A stretch of DNA of 64,000 bases from a virus, in the IMG/VR virus record IMGVR_UViG_3300023096_000001, positions 1 to 64,000 of that record; one strand, 5' to 3'. The notes below the pieces were generated by a model, which was not told where the DNA came from, searched no databases, and saw only the letters and a list, made by a program, of their open reading frames with translations. Each line of letters opens with the position of its first letter. The stretch's first letter is position 1. The position numbers were made by a program, and so were the translations under genes. Positions 29,410 through 38,040 of the stretch are shown here, piece by piece.

Positions 29410-29919
29410 ATGTCGTCAAATAAAAAGCCAATCTTTAATGATCAAGAGATAGGAGGTAATCCTTTTGTTGGAGATTTAGAGATAAAGGTTGTTGAAAGAA
29501 TCATAGAAGGCCAATTTATAAAAGGAGATGATGGGTACGTCAGAGCTAAAGTTCAGCTAGAGTATGACATTTACGCTAAGCTATATACGGATGCTAAACG
29601 CAGGAAGGAAATAAATGAATTGCCACTCCGTTCGAAAGAGATATTATTGTGGCTGCTGTTTTCTTTAAGTCCAGGTAAGGATTATGTATGGATCAATAAA
29701 AGGCGCTATATGAAGGAATGCAACGTCTCTTCGATCGATACGTATAAAAATGCTTTGAAAGAGCTTATAAAGAAAAAATACCTTTGCTATTCGGTCATGC
29801 CTGATGTCTTCTGGATTAATCCTTACAAGTTCTTTAAAGGCAGTAGAGTTAATAAATTCCCTGACAAGGTGGTTTTGTATAAGCCTAAGCTGGAAGATAG
29901 AGAAGATGATGATTTTTAA
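29410..29919 (+). CDS. Second RepL-like winged-helix protein
   Basis: 169 aa. The central helices (LPLRSKEILLWLLFSLSPGK), a recognition-helix-like stretch (ALKELIKKKYLCYSVMPDVF) and the C-terminal WINPYKFFKGSR are the RepL pattern. It is the first gene of a short plus operon behind a perfect promoter. With the first RepL-like gene it flanks the repeat field, so the two may be a paralogous pair acting on the same sites. Confidence 0.75.
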   Translation: MSSNKKPIFNDQEIGGNPFVGDLEIKVVERIIEGQFIKGDDGYVRAKVQLEYDIYAKLYTDAKRRKEINELPLRSKEILLWLLFSLSPGKDYVWINKRRYMKECNVSSIDTYKNALKELIKKKYLCYSVMPDVFWINPYKFFKGSRVNKFPDKVVLYKPKLEDREDDDF

Positions 29920-29948
29920 TTAATAATTTAAATATATAAAAATAAACA

Positions 29949-30176
29949 ATGAAGGCACTCAAGATGAAAAACAGTCCTGACGAAAACCCGATTTGGGGTA
30001 GGATCAGAGAACCGATGTACATCCCTCAGCGGTGCAAGATGCCAGAGATTGTTCTAGACTTCTGGACGAATGATATATTGATGGATAATACCGCAAATGG
30101 GGCTGCTGCGAGTAAGTGGGAATTTGTAAATATTGACGTCAAAATAAACAGACAAAATGAAAATATACTTCAGTAA
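29949..30176 (+). CDS. Hypothetical protein, 75 aa
   Basis: Starts MKALKMKNSPDENPIWGR. Mixed composition, no recognised family. Overlaps the next gene by 20 nt. Confidence 0.58.
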   Translation: MKALKMKNSPDENPIWGRIREPMYIPQRCKMPEIVLDFWTNDILMDNTANGAAASKWEFVNIDVKINRQNENILQ

Positions 30177-30435
30177 AGAATCAAGTAACTTAACTATAGA
30201 AAATCAAACATATAAACCTGATTTCATCTGGGGTAATGACGCTACTTTTAAAGTAGGCGTTAATGGTAAAATTAATGCCAATATAGTCGTCGGTCATCTA
30301 AACTATTATATAGATGATAGGTGGGTTGAAGAAGAAGAGTTCAAGCAGAGACTAGAAATGGACAGAGGTACGGAGCTAGAATATTTCGTATTAGCAATAT
30401 TTGTTACAATATTTATTTATATGTTAACTCAATAG
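30157..30435 (+). CDS. Tail-anchored membrane protein, 92 aa
   Basis: A soluble N-terminal part (beta-rich, residues 1-65) and a C-terminal hydrophobic helix (YFVLAIFVTIFIYMLTQ). Tail anchoring is inferred. Function unknown. Confidence 0.63.
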   Translation: MKIYFSKESSNLTIENQTYKPDFIWGNDATFKVGVNGKINANIVVGHLNYYIDDRWVEEEEFKQRLEMDRGTELEYFVLAIFVTIFIYMLTQ

Positions 30436-30440
30436 ATAAA

Positions 30441-30584
30441 ATGACTTCTTACAGGAAATTTTTTAAAAATAAATACGTAAGTAAACCTAGTAAGCTTCTG
30501 ATTAACGGCAGTATATTTCTATTCTATTCAAAAACCCAAAAAAATAAATTTTTAATTAAATGTCTTCTTAAACAAAAGGAATGA
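30441..30584 (+). CDS. Small basic protein, 47 aa
   Basis: ATG at 30441. Rich in K, F and S (YRKFFKNKYVSKPSKLLING). No family recognised. Confidence 0.55.
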   Translation: MTSYRKFFKNKYVSKPSKLLINGSIFLFYSKTQKNKFLIKCLLKQKE

Positions 30585-30611
30585 AAAATTTATCTTAATC
30601 TTTAAAGAATA

Positions 30612-30848
30612 ATGTATAAAAAATCATTGTATGGGTATGTTATTGAAGCAAAGAAAATAAGAAGCTGGTTCGATACAGATGGAGTTAAGCATGAAGACAC
30701 TTATTGGATTTTGCATTATGGAAACAGAATCTATAGCAATAAAATTGCTGCTCAGGAGGCTATAACTCATATTAGAGAAAACTCATACTGGAAAACAAAA
30801 GAGTTTAGAATTAAACCTCTGTATCAATTCATAGAAACAAACCCATGA
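30612..30848 (+). CDS. Hypothetical protein, 78 aa
   Basis: Aromatic- and basic-rich, with a YGYVIEAKKIRSWFDTDG start and a helical end. Overlaps the next gene by 4 nt. Confidence 0.62.
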   Translation: MYKKSLYGYVIEAKKIRSWFDTDGVKHEDTYWILHYGNRIYSNKIAAQEAITHIRENSYWKTKEFRIKPLYQFIETNP

Positions 30849-31021
30849 AAAACTACCTCCGCCGCGCGCCCACCCTTCGCGAGATCATCCTTTCCCAGGT
30901 TCCGCTTGCGATCTATGCGAATAGGTTTCCGAAGCATGCTGTGACTTATAACCTTCAAAGGAATTATATTCAAGGAAGTCTGAGTAAATTATCTAAATGG
31001 AAGTTTAAGAATAAAGTATGA
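30845..31021 (+). CDS. Small basic protein, 58 aa
   Basis: ATG at 30845, overlapping the previous stop; its TGA overlaps the next ATG at 31018. A basic helix (MKNYLRRAPTLREIILSQVP) and an aromatic middle. No family recognised. Confidence 0.6.
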   Translation: MKNYLRRAPTLREIILSQVPLAIYANRFPKHAVTYNLQRNYIQGSLSKLSKWKFKNKV

Positions 31022-31392
31022 AACCAACCATCAAAGAAGTTGCCGAAGAGATTGAGCTATCAGTGGTGGCCGGTAATCAATGGTCTCAGTTGATGGAAGC
31101 GGCAAAGTTTATTGATAAGTTGTACAACCCCGTTCGAAAATCTTTAAAAGAACTTTGGAGGGATGAGCCATCTTGTCGAGCAATCTTCAGAGAAGTGTTT
31201 CCCACAGATGAACTTGAAAAGATTACACCTGGCGCAGGTATCTTGAAGGGTGAAATGGGTTACACCGTTTGGATTAGAGCAAGAGGTGATGTTAGGTTTT
31301 ATTTGAATTATGACTTAATAGAAGTCAGCGTTTCAATATTCAAATTAGTAGACCTTATTCGAGAATTAGGATATGAACCAATGAAAGTATGA
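31018..31392 (+). CDS. Hypothetical protein, 124 aa
   Basis: Alpha-helical start (TIKEVAEEIELSVVAGNQW) and a beta-rich end. No recognised family. ATGA overlaps on both sides support coding. Confidence 0.62.
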   Translation: MKPTIKEVAEEIELSVVAGNQWSQLMEAAKFIDKLYNPVRKSLKELWRDEPSCRAIFREVFPTDELEKITPGAGILKGEMGYTVWIRARGDVRFYLNYDLIEVSVSIFKLVDLIRELGYEPMKV

Positions 31393-31538
31393 AGCCAACC
31401 GATGAGAGCACTTTAATCATGATGAAAGGAATAGGCATCATGGTCTTACTGCTCATATTTTTAGAGTATACGCCTGAAATGATTCGTTACGCAAATTTAA
31501 TTATAAAAAGAGTTGTGAATTTAATAAATAAACCTTAA
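31389..31538 (+). CDS. Small membrane protein, 49 aa
   Basis: ATG at 31389. One hydrophobic helix (IGIMVLLLIFLEY) and a charged C-terminus (RYANLIIKRVVNLINKP). No family recognised. Confidence 0.6.
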   Translation: MKPTDESTLIMMKGIGIMVLLLIFLEYTPEMIRYANLIIKRVVNLINKP

Positions 31539-31549
31539 ATGATACTACT

Positions 31550-32122
31550 GTGATTGATATAACCAAAACATATAAAACATTTTCAGGTAATCCAGTTAAA
31601 CTGCTGCTTATTGAAGGAGAATTTGTTCATGGCCTTTATAGGCAAAAAGAAGAGCAGATGCCTGTTGGGTCACCTACGGGATGGGTTCCTATGCTTTGGG
31701 TTGTTAAAAATGGATTTCCTTGTGGGGGCATTAATGATAATTACGTCGAAGAATTTAAGCTCGTGGAAAGTAAAGAAGTAAAACAAATAAGTCATACGAT
31801 TTTTGTCGGGACAGATGGATTTTGCAGTAATATGATAACAGCTCTTCCTGATGGATCAATTTTTGCAAGATTTACGATTAACGCCGAGATTGAAGAAGGG
31901 TCGAATAAAGTTTTTTATTTACAAGACGAGCCTGATAATATTACAAAATTTAATCTAACACATTCTGAGTCTCGGGCTTTGCAGGCTATTGCTTGTTACG
32001 GGACTGACGCCTTTTTGAAGGTTTTTTATGAGAAGTTAGGGAAGCACTACCTTCAACCTAATGAGTTATCAATAAGATCACTTTTTGCGAAGATACAAAA
32101 AGCATTACCATCTTTAAAATAA
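31550..32122 (+). CDS. Hypothetical protein, 190 aa
   Basis: Starts with GTG at 31550. The first half is beta-rich (MLWVVKNGFPCGGINDNYVE), the second more helical. No family recognised. Confidence 0.62.
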   Translation: MIDITKTYKTFSGNPVKLLLIEGEFVHGLYRQKEEQMPVGSPTGWVPMLWVVKNGFPCGGINDNYVEEFKLVESKEVKQISHTIFVGTDGFCSNMITALPDGSIFARFTINAEIEEGSNKVFYLQDEPDNITKFNLTHSESRALQAIACYGTDAFLKVFYEKLGKHYLQPNELSIRSLFAKIQKALPSLK

Positions 32123-32140
32123 TCCTTAAACAGCAATCCC

Positions 32141-32275
32141 ATGACAAAGCAGCAGCAAGAAAGAAAATGGTGGGGCGGGAACAACGCCAGAAAAGCAAAC
32201 TTTGCCGTGATTGGCAAAAGAGAGCGCAAAGAAGCGGAACTGCAGGAAAAGGCGGACCGAAAGTGGAGGCCTTGA
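32141..32275 (+). CDS. Small basic protein, 44 aa
   Basis: ATG at 32141. A lysine/arginine-rich peptide (QQQERKWWGGNNARKANF) likely to bind nucleic acid. No family recognised. Confidence 0.55.
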   Translation: MTKQQQERKWWGGNNARKANFAVIGKRERKEAELQEKADRKWRP

Positions 32276-32300
32276 AGATTATTTTTTTTAACAATGAAAA

Positions 32301-32459
32301 ATGGAACTTACTCGTACAACGATAACCTTGCCAAAAGAAATCCGGCCAGAGTTTATTAAAGACGTGCCAGAAGCTGTAGAGGTGGAGGGCGTCACATACA
32401 TCCGGGAAGATATTGTTCAAAAGGCACTCAAAACAAAGTTTGAAAATTCACAGAATTAA
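32301..32459 (+). CDS. Small hypothetical protein, 52 aa
   Basis: ATG at 32301. TRTTITLPKEIRPEF resembles the first strand of ribbon-helix-helix proteins, but the following helix pair is not convincing. Last gene of the short plus operon, before the terminator at 32535-32564. Confidence 0.55.
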   Translation: MELTRTTITLPKEIRPEFIKDVPEAVEVEGVTYIREDIVQKALKTKFENSQN

Positions 32460-32532
32460 ATTAATTTTGAAGCCTACACTTTATGTTTTTTTTCTTCTAA
32501 TTCTTTGTAGTGCTGGTCCCATTGCAAAACAT

Positions 32533-33228
32533 TTAGTCGCTCTTGATCGGGGCGACTTTTTTTTCTTTCATCACGCCAATCGCTACTAATATCATCGTTA
32601 AAGATTCTACTGCTACAGGAATATCCGTTACAACCTTTAGAAAGTTTTTCCCTTCCCAAACATATTCACTCTGATACACAATAGTGCAAAACAGAGCTGA
32701 GCAGTGATAAACCAATAAACACGATACAATCCAGAATACTGCTGAACGGGTCAAATCTTTGATGTAAAGCTCTTGAATAAGTTCTGAGTAAAATAACAGG
32801 CACAGAAATAAAATGAATGCAGATCGAAGTGGAAGAGAGAAAGATACGTACTTATGGTTATGAAGATCATTTACGATCGGATTTGACCATATGAGATCAA
32901 CACTAAATAATGCCACATAGCTAATCGTTAATATAGTCACAAGCATCTTCCTGGGTTTATCTAAGAAGATATACTGAAAGAATAACCCCGTTAAAATAGC
33001 ACTTACTAAGACCCAAGTATTGCAGATCAGTAAGGTATTCATGCTCTGGCAAGCCATAAAAAGGCCAATGCTGTCAAGAATAAACTTAAAAGATAAGTAT
33101 ACAGTAAAAACGCGCAAAGGATGACTTAACTCCTTGCGCGTTAATAGAAGTATCAGTGGCAAAATTGTAATTGCTGCGTTGATACCGTATACAGGATATA
33201 CGATAAAATATTTTAAAATGTTAGTCAT
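32533..33228 (-). CDS. Seven-helix membrane protein, 231 aa
   Basis: ATG at 33228, overlapping the upstream stop as ATGA; a TTG at 33246 is a weaker alternative. About seven hydrophobic segments cover the protein, with short loops and no soluble domain. It recalls 7TM sensor modules common in Bacteroidota regulators, but without a kinase part. Unusual for a phage; may be a host-derived cargo gene that modifies signalling, or a superinfection factor. Confidence 0.7.
   Translation of the reverse strand: MTNILKYFIVYPVYGINAAITILPLILLLTRKELSHPLRVFTVYLSFKFILDSIGLFMACQSMNTLLICNTWVLVSAILTGLFFQYIFLDKPRKMLVTILTISYVALFSVDLIWSNPIVNDLHNHKYVSFSLPLRSAFILFLCLLFYSELIQELYIKDLTRSAVFWIVSCLLVYHCSALFCTIVYQSEYVWEGKNFLKVVTDIPVAVESLTMILVAIGVMKEKKVAPIKSD
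32535..32564 (+). terminator. Plus-strand terminator inside the end of the 7-helix gene
   Basis: AGTCGC (32535-32540) with GCGACT (32552-32557), then eight T (32557-32564). It ends the plus operon that starts at 29410. The hairpin overlaps the last codons and stop of the convergent minus gene. Confidence 0.68.
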
Positions 33229-33536
33229 AAGCAGTTCGTAGGACAAGGCGGGGGTGTATCTAATACTTTAACCTGCCCCTTTTTTACCGTATTATCCTTC
33301 GAGACAACTTCCACCACAGGACTTAAAGCAAACCCTCCTTCGCGCGCTACCTCTGCCAGGTGGATCCTGACACCGGTAATACTTTTCACAGGCACCCCTT
33401 CGATGAGTTCTTTGATGGCATCAATATCGAAGAAGAATGACTCGACGTAGATTTCTCCTTCTTGCAGCGTTCTTGCTTTGAATTTTTCGATGGAGGATTG
33501 TGCCTCTTGCAATGTTGTTAGTTTTCCTTTGGACAT
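33225..33536 (-). CDS. Hypothetical protein, 103 aa
   Basis: Starts MSKGKLTTLQEAQSSIEKF. A beta-rich middle (GVRIHLAEVAREGGFALSP) and a basic, proline- and cysteine-rich end. No family recognised. Coupled to the 7-helix gene by a 4-nt overlap. Confidence 0.63.
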   Translation of the reverse strand: MSKGKLTTLQEAQSSIEKFKARTLQEGEIYVESFFFDIDAIKELIEGVPVKSITGVRIHLAEVAREGGFALSPVVEVVSKDNTVKKGQVKVLDTPPPCPTNCL

Positions 33537-33600
33537 GATCTGTTCTTAAATAGTTGAAATGCCGAAATTACCTACTTTTAGGTATACATCCAAAAGGATT

Positions 33601-33861
33601 TTAGTTATCGGTATTGACTAGTTTCCTGCTGACAAACTTCTCACATTCTCCCAGGATAAACGCCAATGCTTTCTCATAAGAATCTTCTGCATGAAATTTC
33701 TTATCAACGAGTGGGTTAAATACCTCACTCGAAGGAAGATGTTTGAAGTACACCCGGTAAAGGATTTGCTCTGTGCTATCCTTGAAAGAAAAACATGTGA
33801 TCAGGATGCGATGGTTATTGTAATAATAAGCTACTTGTTCGAGTAATTCTTCTATGGTCAT
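33601..33861 (-). CDS. Hypothetical protein, 86 aa
   Basis: Helical start (TIEELLEQVAYYYNNHRILI), a beta hairpin and a KFVSRKLV end. No family recognised. Confidence 0.62.
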   Translation of the reverse strand: MTIEELLEQVAYYYNNHRILITCFSFKDSTEQILYRVYFKHLPSSEVFNPLVDKKFHAEDSYEKALAFILGECEKFVSRKLVNTDN

Positions 33862-34040
33862 AAAAAACTCTCTTTATAGTCAGGCGAAATACTTTGCATA
33901 AATTCTATTTCTTCCTTCGTGAATTGAACATCTCCATATTTATCAGTATCCATCATATTGAAAACAAAGTCTACTCCTTCCATCCATTCAACATGTTGTC
34001 GATATTTCTCAAGAAGTTTTTTATAGTCTATATTCTCCAT
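33858..34040 (-). CDS. Hypothetical acidic protein, 60 aa
   Basis: ATG at 34040, just after the previous stop at 34043; a GTG at 34070 would add ten residues. Helical and acidic (MENIDYKKLLEKYRQHVEW). No family recognised. Confidence 0.6.
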   Translation of the reverse strand: MENIDYKKLLEKYRQHVEWMEGVDFVFNMMDTDKYGDVQFTKEEIEFMQSISPDYKESFL

Positions 34041-34042
34041 AA

Positions 34043-34408
34043 TTAATATCCGTTCATATTTACTTTCCACGCCTCAGCGAGGCTATCTTCTTTTGCATTT
34101 TCTTCTGGAGATAATTGCGCTTTAATACTCTCCAACTCTTCAGAGACTTTCACTGCCAGGTATTCTTTATAAAGAGAACTTCCTACGTGAAAGGCGCAGT
34201 TTTCAAGGATGCTATCCGGGTGAAATTCATCTAGGTTGACGACTCTGGGGTACTGTGATCCTTTGTAGGCATAAAACCGGCAGTATCGTACGCATATCTT
34301 ACTGTTTTTAGGCACATACTCATGCAGGGGTCTGTGTAGCTTGTACACGCCTTCTGAGAGGTGCTGTACGCCATTTTTTAAGGTAAAGCGTGGTTCGCGA
34401 AGTTTCAT
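34043..34408 (-). CDS. Hypothetical protein, 121 aa
   Basis: Basic N-terminus, beta-rich middle with cysteines (KICVRYCRFYAYKGSQYPRV), then an acidic helical end. No family recognised. Confidence 0.63.
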   Translation of the reverse strand: MKLREPRFTLKNGVQHLSEGVYKLHRPLHEYVPKNSKICVRYCRFYAYKGSQYPRVVNLDEFHPDSILENCAFHVGSSLYKEYLAVKVSEELESIKAQLSPEENAKEDSLAEAWKVNMNGY

Positions 34409-34674
34409 AACTTTAATAGTTGAGATTTCATTTCTTTGAGAAAGCTTGCTTTAAGAGAGAATTCATCGAAGAAGTCTTTAGGCTTATCTTCCCAAGAATC
34501 TGTGTCTTGCTTGATGCCCGCTTTCCAGAAAACTTCTACTGTGCAGGGAATCGTATCTGTGCCATTATGAGAGGTATTCGCAATCTCGTAGCTGCCTATT
34601 GACATCGATAGCCACCAGTGTTTCTTAAGAAATTCTCTCATCTCCTGTTCGGAAAAATATAATTCTAGTTTCAT
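34405..34674 (-). CDS. Hypothetical protein, 89 aa
   Basis: Starts MKLELYFSEQEMREFLKKHWW. An amphipathic helix followed by beta strands, then a helix. No family recognised. Confidence 0.63.
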   Translation of the reverse strand: MKLELYFSEQEMREFLKKHWWLSMSIGSYEIANTSHNGTDTIPCTVEVFWKAGIKQDTDSWEDKPKDFFDEFSLKASFLKEMKSQLLKL

Positions 34675-34692
34675 TTGGTGGTTCGATTGAAT

Positions 34693-34962
34693 TTAAATAT
34701 ACCCAAAGCAGATACCCACTGCGCGTCCCACCTCTTCAAGATTCACGTCTTTAGAACTAAAGTGCTGATCAAGAATCACCCGGAGCATGGACATCTTTTC
34801 GTTTTCATTGCCCATCAAGTGAACTGCTGCGGAGAAGCCCGCCTTGAAGTCTGCTTCGATGAATTTGCCGAGTTGTTTTGTGGCACGAGGATCGCCCTCA
34901 GATCCCTCTAATTGATAAAGGGCGTACTGCTTGGCGTATTTGTTTAGAAGTTTTTGGCTCAT
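34693..34962 (-). CDS. Hypothetical protein, 89 aa
   Basis: Alpha-helical protein (LLNKYAKQYALYQLEGSEGD). No family recognised. Confidence 0.62.
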   Translation of the reverse strand: MSQKLLNKYAKQYALYQLEGSEGDPRATKQLGKFIEADFKAGFSAAVHLMGNENEKMSMLRVILDQHFSSKDVNLEEVGRAVGICFGYI

Positions 34963-34973
34963 GGTGGTTCGGA

Positions 34974-35192
34974 TTAAATATCAATATCCCAAACAATTTT
35001 CAGGTATTGCTTTGTTTCTATGGAATAAAAAGGTGTATCCTCGCCGTATCCATCACCAGAGTAATGCTCTGTGCCCTCCACCAATATACTGCCATCAGCA
35101 AGCAGATGATACTTTACAAGTGTAGTATAACCATGCCTCTTACCAACGAAGAAGCTTCTTATTATTTCGATAGGCATAAGTTTTTGGCTCAT
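34974..35192 (-). CDS. Hypothetical protein, 72 aa
   Basis: Small beta-rich protein ([20 protein letters not shown]). Overlaps the upstream conserved gene by 4 nt. No family recognised. Confidence 0.62.
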   Translation of the reverse strand: MSQKLMPIEIIRSFFVGKRHGYTTLVKYHLLADGSILVEGTEHYSGDGYGEDTPFYSIETKQYLKIVWDIDI

Positions 35193-35857
35193 CTCACTGA
35201 TACAGAATTTTCATAATGAACTTTCCTTCCGCAGACCAATTGAGGCTTCCCTTCAACATAATATTTAGACCATCCGCCTTTCCATCCTCTCTTCCCGCAC
35301 CTGTCGCACTTCTTGATGTGATTTCTGTAAAAATTAGTTATGAAACAGAATTTAATTTCCCAATGATGGACATGCCAACGAGGGTGTTTATACCATGGTC
35401 TTGATTTATGAGAAATATCTGACATAATTATACTGGCAAGTTCGGATATAGGTCGATTAAGTCGCTTTAGATCATCCGAAATAGAGTCGATTGGATTTTC
35501 GCAAAAGTGAATAATTTCGTGAAGATGGTTTTTCATAAAATTATCCACTTTTCTGCTACTGTACCCAAATAACACATTAGCTGCAGTTCTGTACATTTCA
35601 ACCGCTAGCCCTATTTCAGAAAACTTAGCTATGCCATCTGGCGTGTACCAGTATCTTAGATTAAACTCAAAATCTGAAATAATTCGGGTTTTTATCTTTT
35701 CATCTAAATGCCTAGAGCGGATAAACCAGCCACAGCTATCATCATCACCATGAATATCAGGGTCAACATGCCAAATGTCAATCAGTGATTCCCTGTATCC
35801 ACTTTTACGTTTAAAAGGACTTTTTATAGAAAAAGCTAATGTTCTTGGATCGTGCAT
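35189..35857 (-). CDS. Conserved Bacteroidota phage protein, 222 aa
   Basis: The start [15 protein letters not shown], the IDIWHVDP...[10 protein letters not shown] stretch and a C-terminal zinc-ribbon-like [13 protein letters not shown] match a protein seen repeatedly in Bacteroidota phage genomes. Function unknown; the WHVDP/DDSCGWF block is the family hallmark. No catalytic motif is evident. Confidence 0.78.
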   Translation of the reverse strand: MHDPRTLAFSIKSPFKRKSGYRESLIDIWHVDPDIHGDDDSCGWFIRSRHLDEKIKTRIISDFEFNLRYWYTPDGIAKFSEIGLAVEMYRTAANVLFGYSSRKVDNFMKNHLHEIIHFCENPIDSISDDLKRLNRPISELASIIMSDISHKSRPWYKHPRWHVHHWEIKFCFITNFYRNHIKKCDRCGKRGWKGGWSKYYVEGKPQLVCGRKVHYENSVSVR

Positions 35858-35887
35858 AATATAAGTTTTAGTGGTTCGGGTGAAAAA

Positions 35888-36121
35888 TCAATTATCCCAG
35901 TTGGAGCCATACGCTTCATTTCTCGCTTCAGACTCCTCTTTTGAGAGTTTTCCGTCAGGCTTTACCGCGCTATAGTTCGACAATTTGTCAAGGGTGCCTG
36001 GGATGGTGTTGACGATCACAAGATCATATTCTTGGTTTACACCGATCAATTCGACCTTCTCTTTAGAAGCTTTATTGGTCGCGGTATACTTTTCGCCTTT
36101 TTTGAATTTTTGCTCTGCCAT
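35888..36121 (-). CDS. Hypothetical protein, 77 aa
   Basis: Lysine-rich start (MAEQKFKKGEKYTATNK), a small beta-barrel-like middle and a charged tail. No family recognised. Confidence 0.62.
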   Translation of the reverse strand: MAEQKFKKGEKYTATNKASKEKVELIGVNQEYDLVIVNTIPGTLDKLSNYSAVKPDGKLSKEESEARNEAYGSNWDN

Positions 36122-36165
36122 GACTGTTTGTGATTAAGTTTGATCATTACTGTAAAAATCTATGC

Positions 36166-36405
36166 CTAGTTAAATAGGATTAGTGTATTCAAAACCCACA
36201 ATTGAGTAGGATTGCCTTTTGTCCACCCAGGCCCGTCATCCCAAGGAATTGTGCATACATGATTAAGACATTCACCTTCACATCCCGATATCTTAAAACA
36301 TTCTTGAGCAAGCTTGTTGCTCTTAGCACAAACGGGGAACTGATGGTAGATAGGCCAAGTTTTCCCGTCTTCTTGATAGGTTTCAATAATAATAGGATTT
36401 TCCAT
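36166..36405 (-). CDS. Hypothetical cysteine-containing protein, 79 aa
   Basis: The spacing C...CFKISGCEGECLNHVC suggests a metal site. A beta-rich protein overall. No family recognised. Confidence 0.62.
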   Translation of the reverse strand: MENPIIIETYQEDGKTWPIYHQFPVCAKSNKLAQECFKISGCEGECLNHVCTIPWDDGPGWTKGNPTQLWVLNTLILFN

Positions 36406-36406
36406 G

Positions 36407-36688
36407 TTATTTAACCTTTAAGCGTTCACTTTCAATCCTTTGCAATTTACTAATTTTTAGCATTTTATGCCTATCAATCAAAAGAATTATTGTCCAGATT
36501 ATCACATCCGCAATCAGAGCATACAGGTAATTCCACCGATCAGGATGCTCGTTTTTAAAGCTTGAGCAGACTAATATCAAAAAGATCATTCCGATCAAGG
36601 CCAACACCAAGGAGAGCTTCATCATAAGCCCTAACCATTGGTTGTACGAAGAGTATGCCTTAGATAGTTTATTTGACTGTTCCATCAC
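36407..36688 (-). CDS. Two-helix membrane protein, 93 aa
   Basis: Two hydrophobic segments (LSLVLALIGMIFLILVCSS; LYALIADVIIWTIILLI) separated by a charged loop, with basic ends. No family recognised. Overlaps its neighbour by 4 nt. Confidence 0.66.
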   Translation of the reverse strand: MMEQSNKLSKAYSSYNQWLGLMMKLSLVLALIGMIFLILVCSSFKNEHPDRWNYLYALIADVIIWTIILLIDRHKMLKISKLQRIESERLKVK

Positions 36689-36879
36689 TCTTTCGATTTA
36701 TTTTTCTTAAAATTAACCCTTCTCGCGGCTTTCCTTGACATGGAGGTGCAGTGATAATATCCACACTCGTTACACAGATACAGATGAAAGTCCGGGTTGT
36801 GCGTTTCAAGTTTGAAGACACGCACAACCGCTTTTGCTTCTTTTCGGGTAAGGTATCTTCTTTTCTGGGCACACTTCAT
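36685..36879 (-). CDS. Zinc-knuckle-like phage protein, 64 aa
   Basis: KRRYLTRKEAKAVVRVF and LYLCNECGYYHCTSMSRK follow a pattern common in small phage and mobile-element proteins (KR.Y.T..EA ... Y.C..C..YH.TS). The two CxxC-like residues plus histidine may bind zinc. Function unknown. Confidence 0.76.
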   Translation of the reverse strand: MKCAQKRRYLTRKEAKAVVRVFKLETHNPDFHLYLCNECGYYHCTSMSRKAARRVNFKKNKSKE

Positions 36880-37124
36880 ACCACAAACCTTTCGCCGCCT
36901 TTTGTCAGAGAATACCGCACAAACTTCTCGTGGATGATTTGCTGCTGGATGAGCCCATAGCGCATAAGCACTTTAAAGGTGCACCATGCAGGTTTTGCTG
37001 TAAATACAGTATAATGCCCGTTTTGTTTTTGCAACTCCCACGCTCCCCGAAATAGAAAGCTGGCGCCGGGATTCTTTTGTAGTTCTCTAATTAGCGCCTC
37101 TTGAGGCTTGGATAGTCTTGTCAT
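36876..37124 (-). CDS. Hypothetical HTH-like protein, 82 aa
   Basis: The start LSKPQEALIRELQKNPGASF and the closing YSLTKGGERFV wing-like pattern suggest a winged-helix fold. Coupled to the zinc-knuckle gene by ATGA. Assignment tentative. Confidence 0.62.
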   Translation of the reverse strand: MTRLSKPQEALIRELQKNPGASFLFRGAWELQKQNGHYTVFTAKPAWCTFKVLMRYGLIQQQIIHEKFVRYSLTKGGERFVV

Positions 37125-37125
37125 T

Positions 37126-37356
37126 TTAATATCCCCATTTAACTTTTAAATTCCTAGCCTCCTCTTTCCCTTCTTCGCCAAATTTTTCTAATACAGCTAT
37201 CGTGATATCAGTGTCTACATTAGCAGACTCCATGAACGAAGAGAAATATTCAAGTAATAATTGTTTTTTATCTTCTCCTTCGGGGTTTATTTCATTAAGA
37301 AAATTACTTAAATCACTGGTAAGGCAATTTTCAATTTGTTTATTAGTTTTCATCAT
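37126..37356 (-). CDS. Hypothetical acidic protein, 76 aa
   Basis: Helical and acidic (LTSDLSNFLNEINPEGEDKK). No family recognised. Overlaps its neighbour by 4 nt. Confidence 0.62.
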   Translation of the reverse strand: MMKTNKQIENCLTSDLSNFLNEINPEGEDKKQLLLEYFSSFMESANVDTDITIAVLEKFGEEGKEEARNLKVKWGY

Positions 37357-37712
37357 CTTAAAAGTCTTGTTAAATCATTAATCAATATATCTCCAGAAGG
37401 CTCTACCCATGAGCCGCGAAGGCTGACCCCATAATCAAGAAAGCCTTTGTTATCAAGGATACTGAGCACAATGTATGCTGCACCTTGTATGCCTCCGAAA
37501 ACTTCATTCACAAGCTCGTCGTGGTATTTGTTGGTTTTGGGTCTATCTCTTAAATGAACTAACGTGTCAAGAATCAACTGCGCTGAGTCATGAAAGTCAT
37601 CTATCTCTAACATTCCATTACAGATCATGCTTTTAGGAGTATCGTAATGAGTGCCTTCATACAAGTACATTCCCGTTGCCTCGTCGAAGTAATTTTCATA
37701 GGGTTGTATCAT
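37353..37712 (-). CDS. Hypothetical protein, 119 aa
   Basis: Mixed alpha/beta protein with aromatic-rich N-terminus. No family recognised. Confidence 0.63.
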   Translation of the reverse strand: MIQPYENYFDEATGMYLYEGTHYDTPKSMICNGMLEIDDFHDSAQLILDTLVHLRDRPKTNKYHDELVNEVFGGIQGAAYIVLSILDNKGFLDYGVSLRGSWVEPSGDILINDLTRLLR

Positions 37713-37942
37713 GGTTGTTGTGCTTTTTTATTTTCCTCCTCGATAAACTCTTTTGGGTACTTCCCGCAATTATCAGCTTTAATTTGCGCAATATCTTTCA
37801 AGTCAAGCTTGCCCCCTTTCCTGAGGACACCATCATAGAGATTTACAATCAAATCTACATACATTTCAGGCATAGCAAAACCTGTCAGTTTCAAAGCGAA
37901 GTCCAGATAAGTTACTTTTTCTTGTTGTGATAATTTTGGCAT
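37709..37942 (-). CDS. Hypothetical protein, 77 aa
   Basis: Helical (TYLDFALKLTGFAMPEMYVD) and lysine-rich near the end. Overlaps the small membrane gene by 31 nt and the next gene by 4 nt. Confidence 0.62.
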   Translation of the reverse strand: MPKLSQQEKVTYLDFALKLTGFAMPEMYVDLIVNLYDGVLRKGGKLDLKDIAQIKADNCGKYPKEFIEEENKKAQQP

Positions 37943-38040
37943 AATAATCTTTTCTTTTTAACTGCCGTCCGAAAAGCAATCCCTCCCGTGATCAGCAAGG
38001 TGAATATTAAAACAAGTAATCCTGTGAGGGTGTCGTTCAT
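37912..38040 (-). CDS. Small membrane peptide, 42 aa
   Basis: ATG at 38040 overlaps the upstream stop as ATGA. One hydrophobic helix (LTGLLVLIFTLLITGGIAF) and a lysine-rich tail. It reads into the following gene by 31 nt in another frame. Holin-like size, but no other support. Confidence 0.58.
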   Translation of the reverse strand: MNDTLTGLLVLIFTLLITGGIAFRTAVKKKRLLCQNYHNKKK

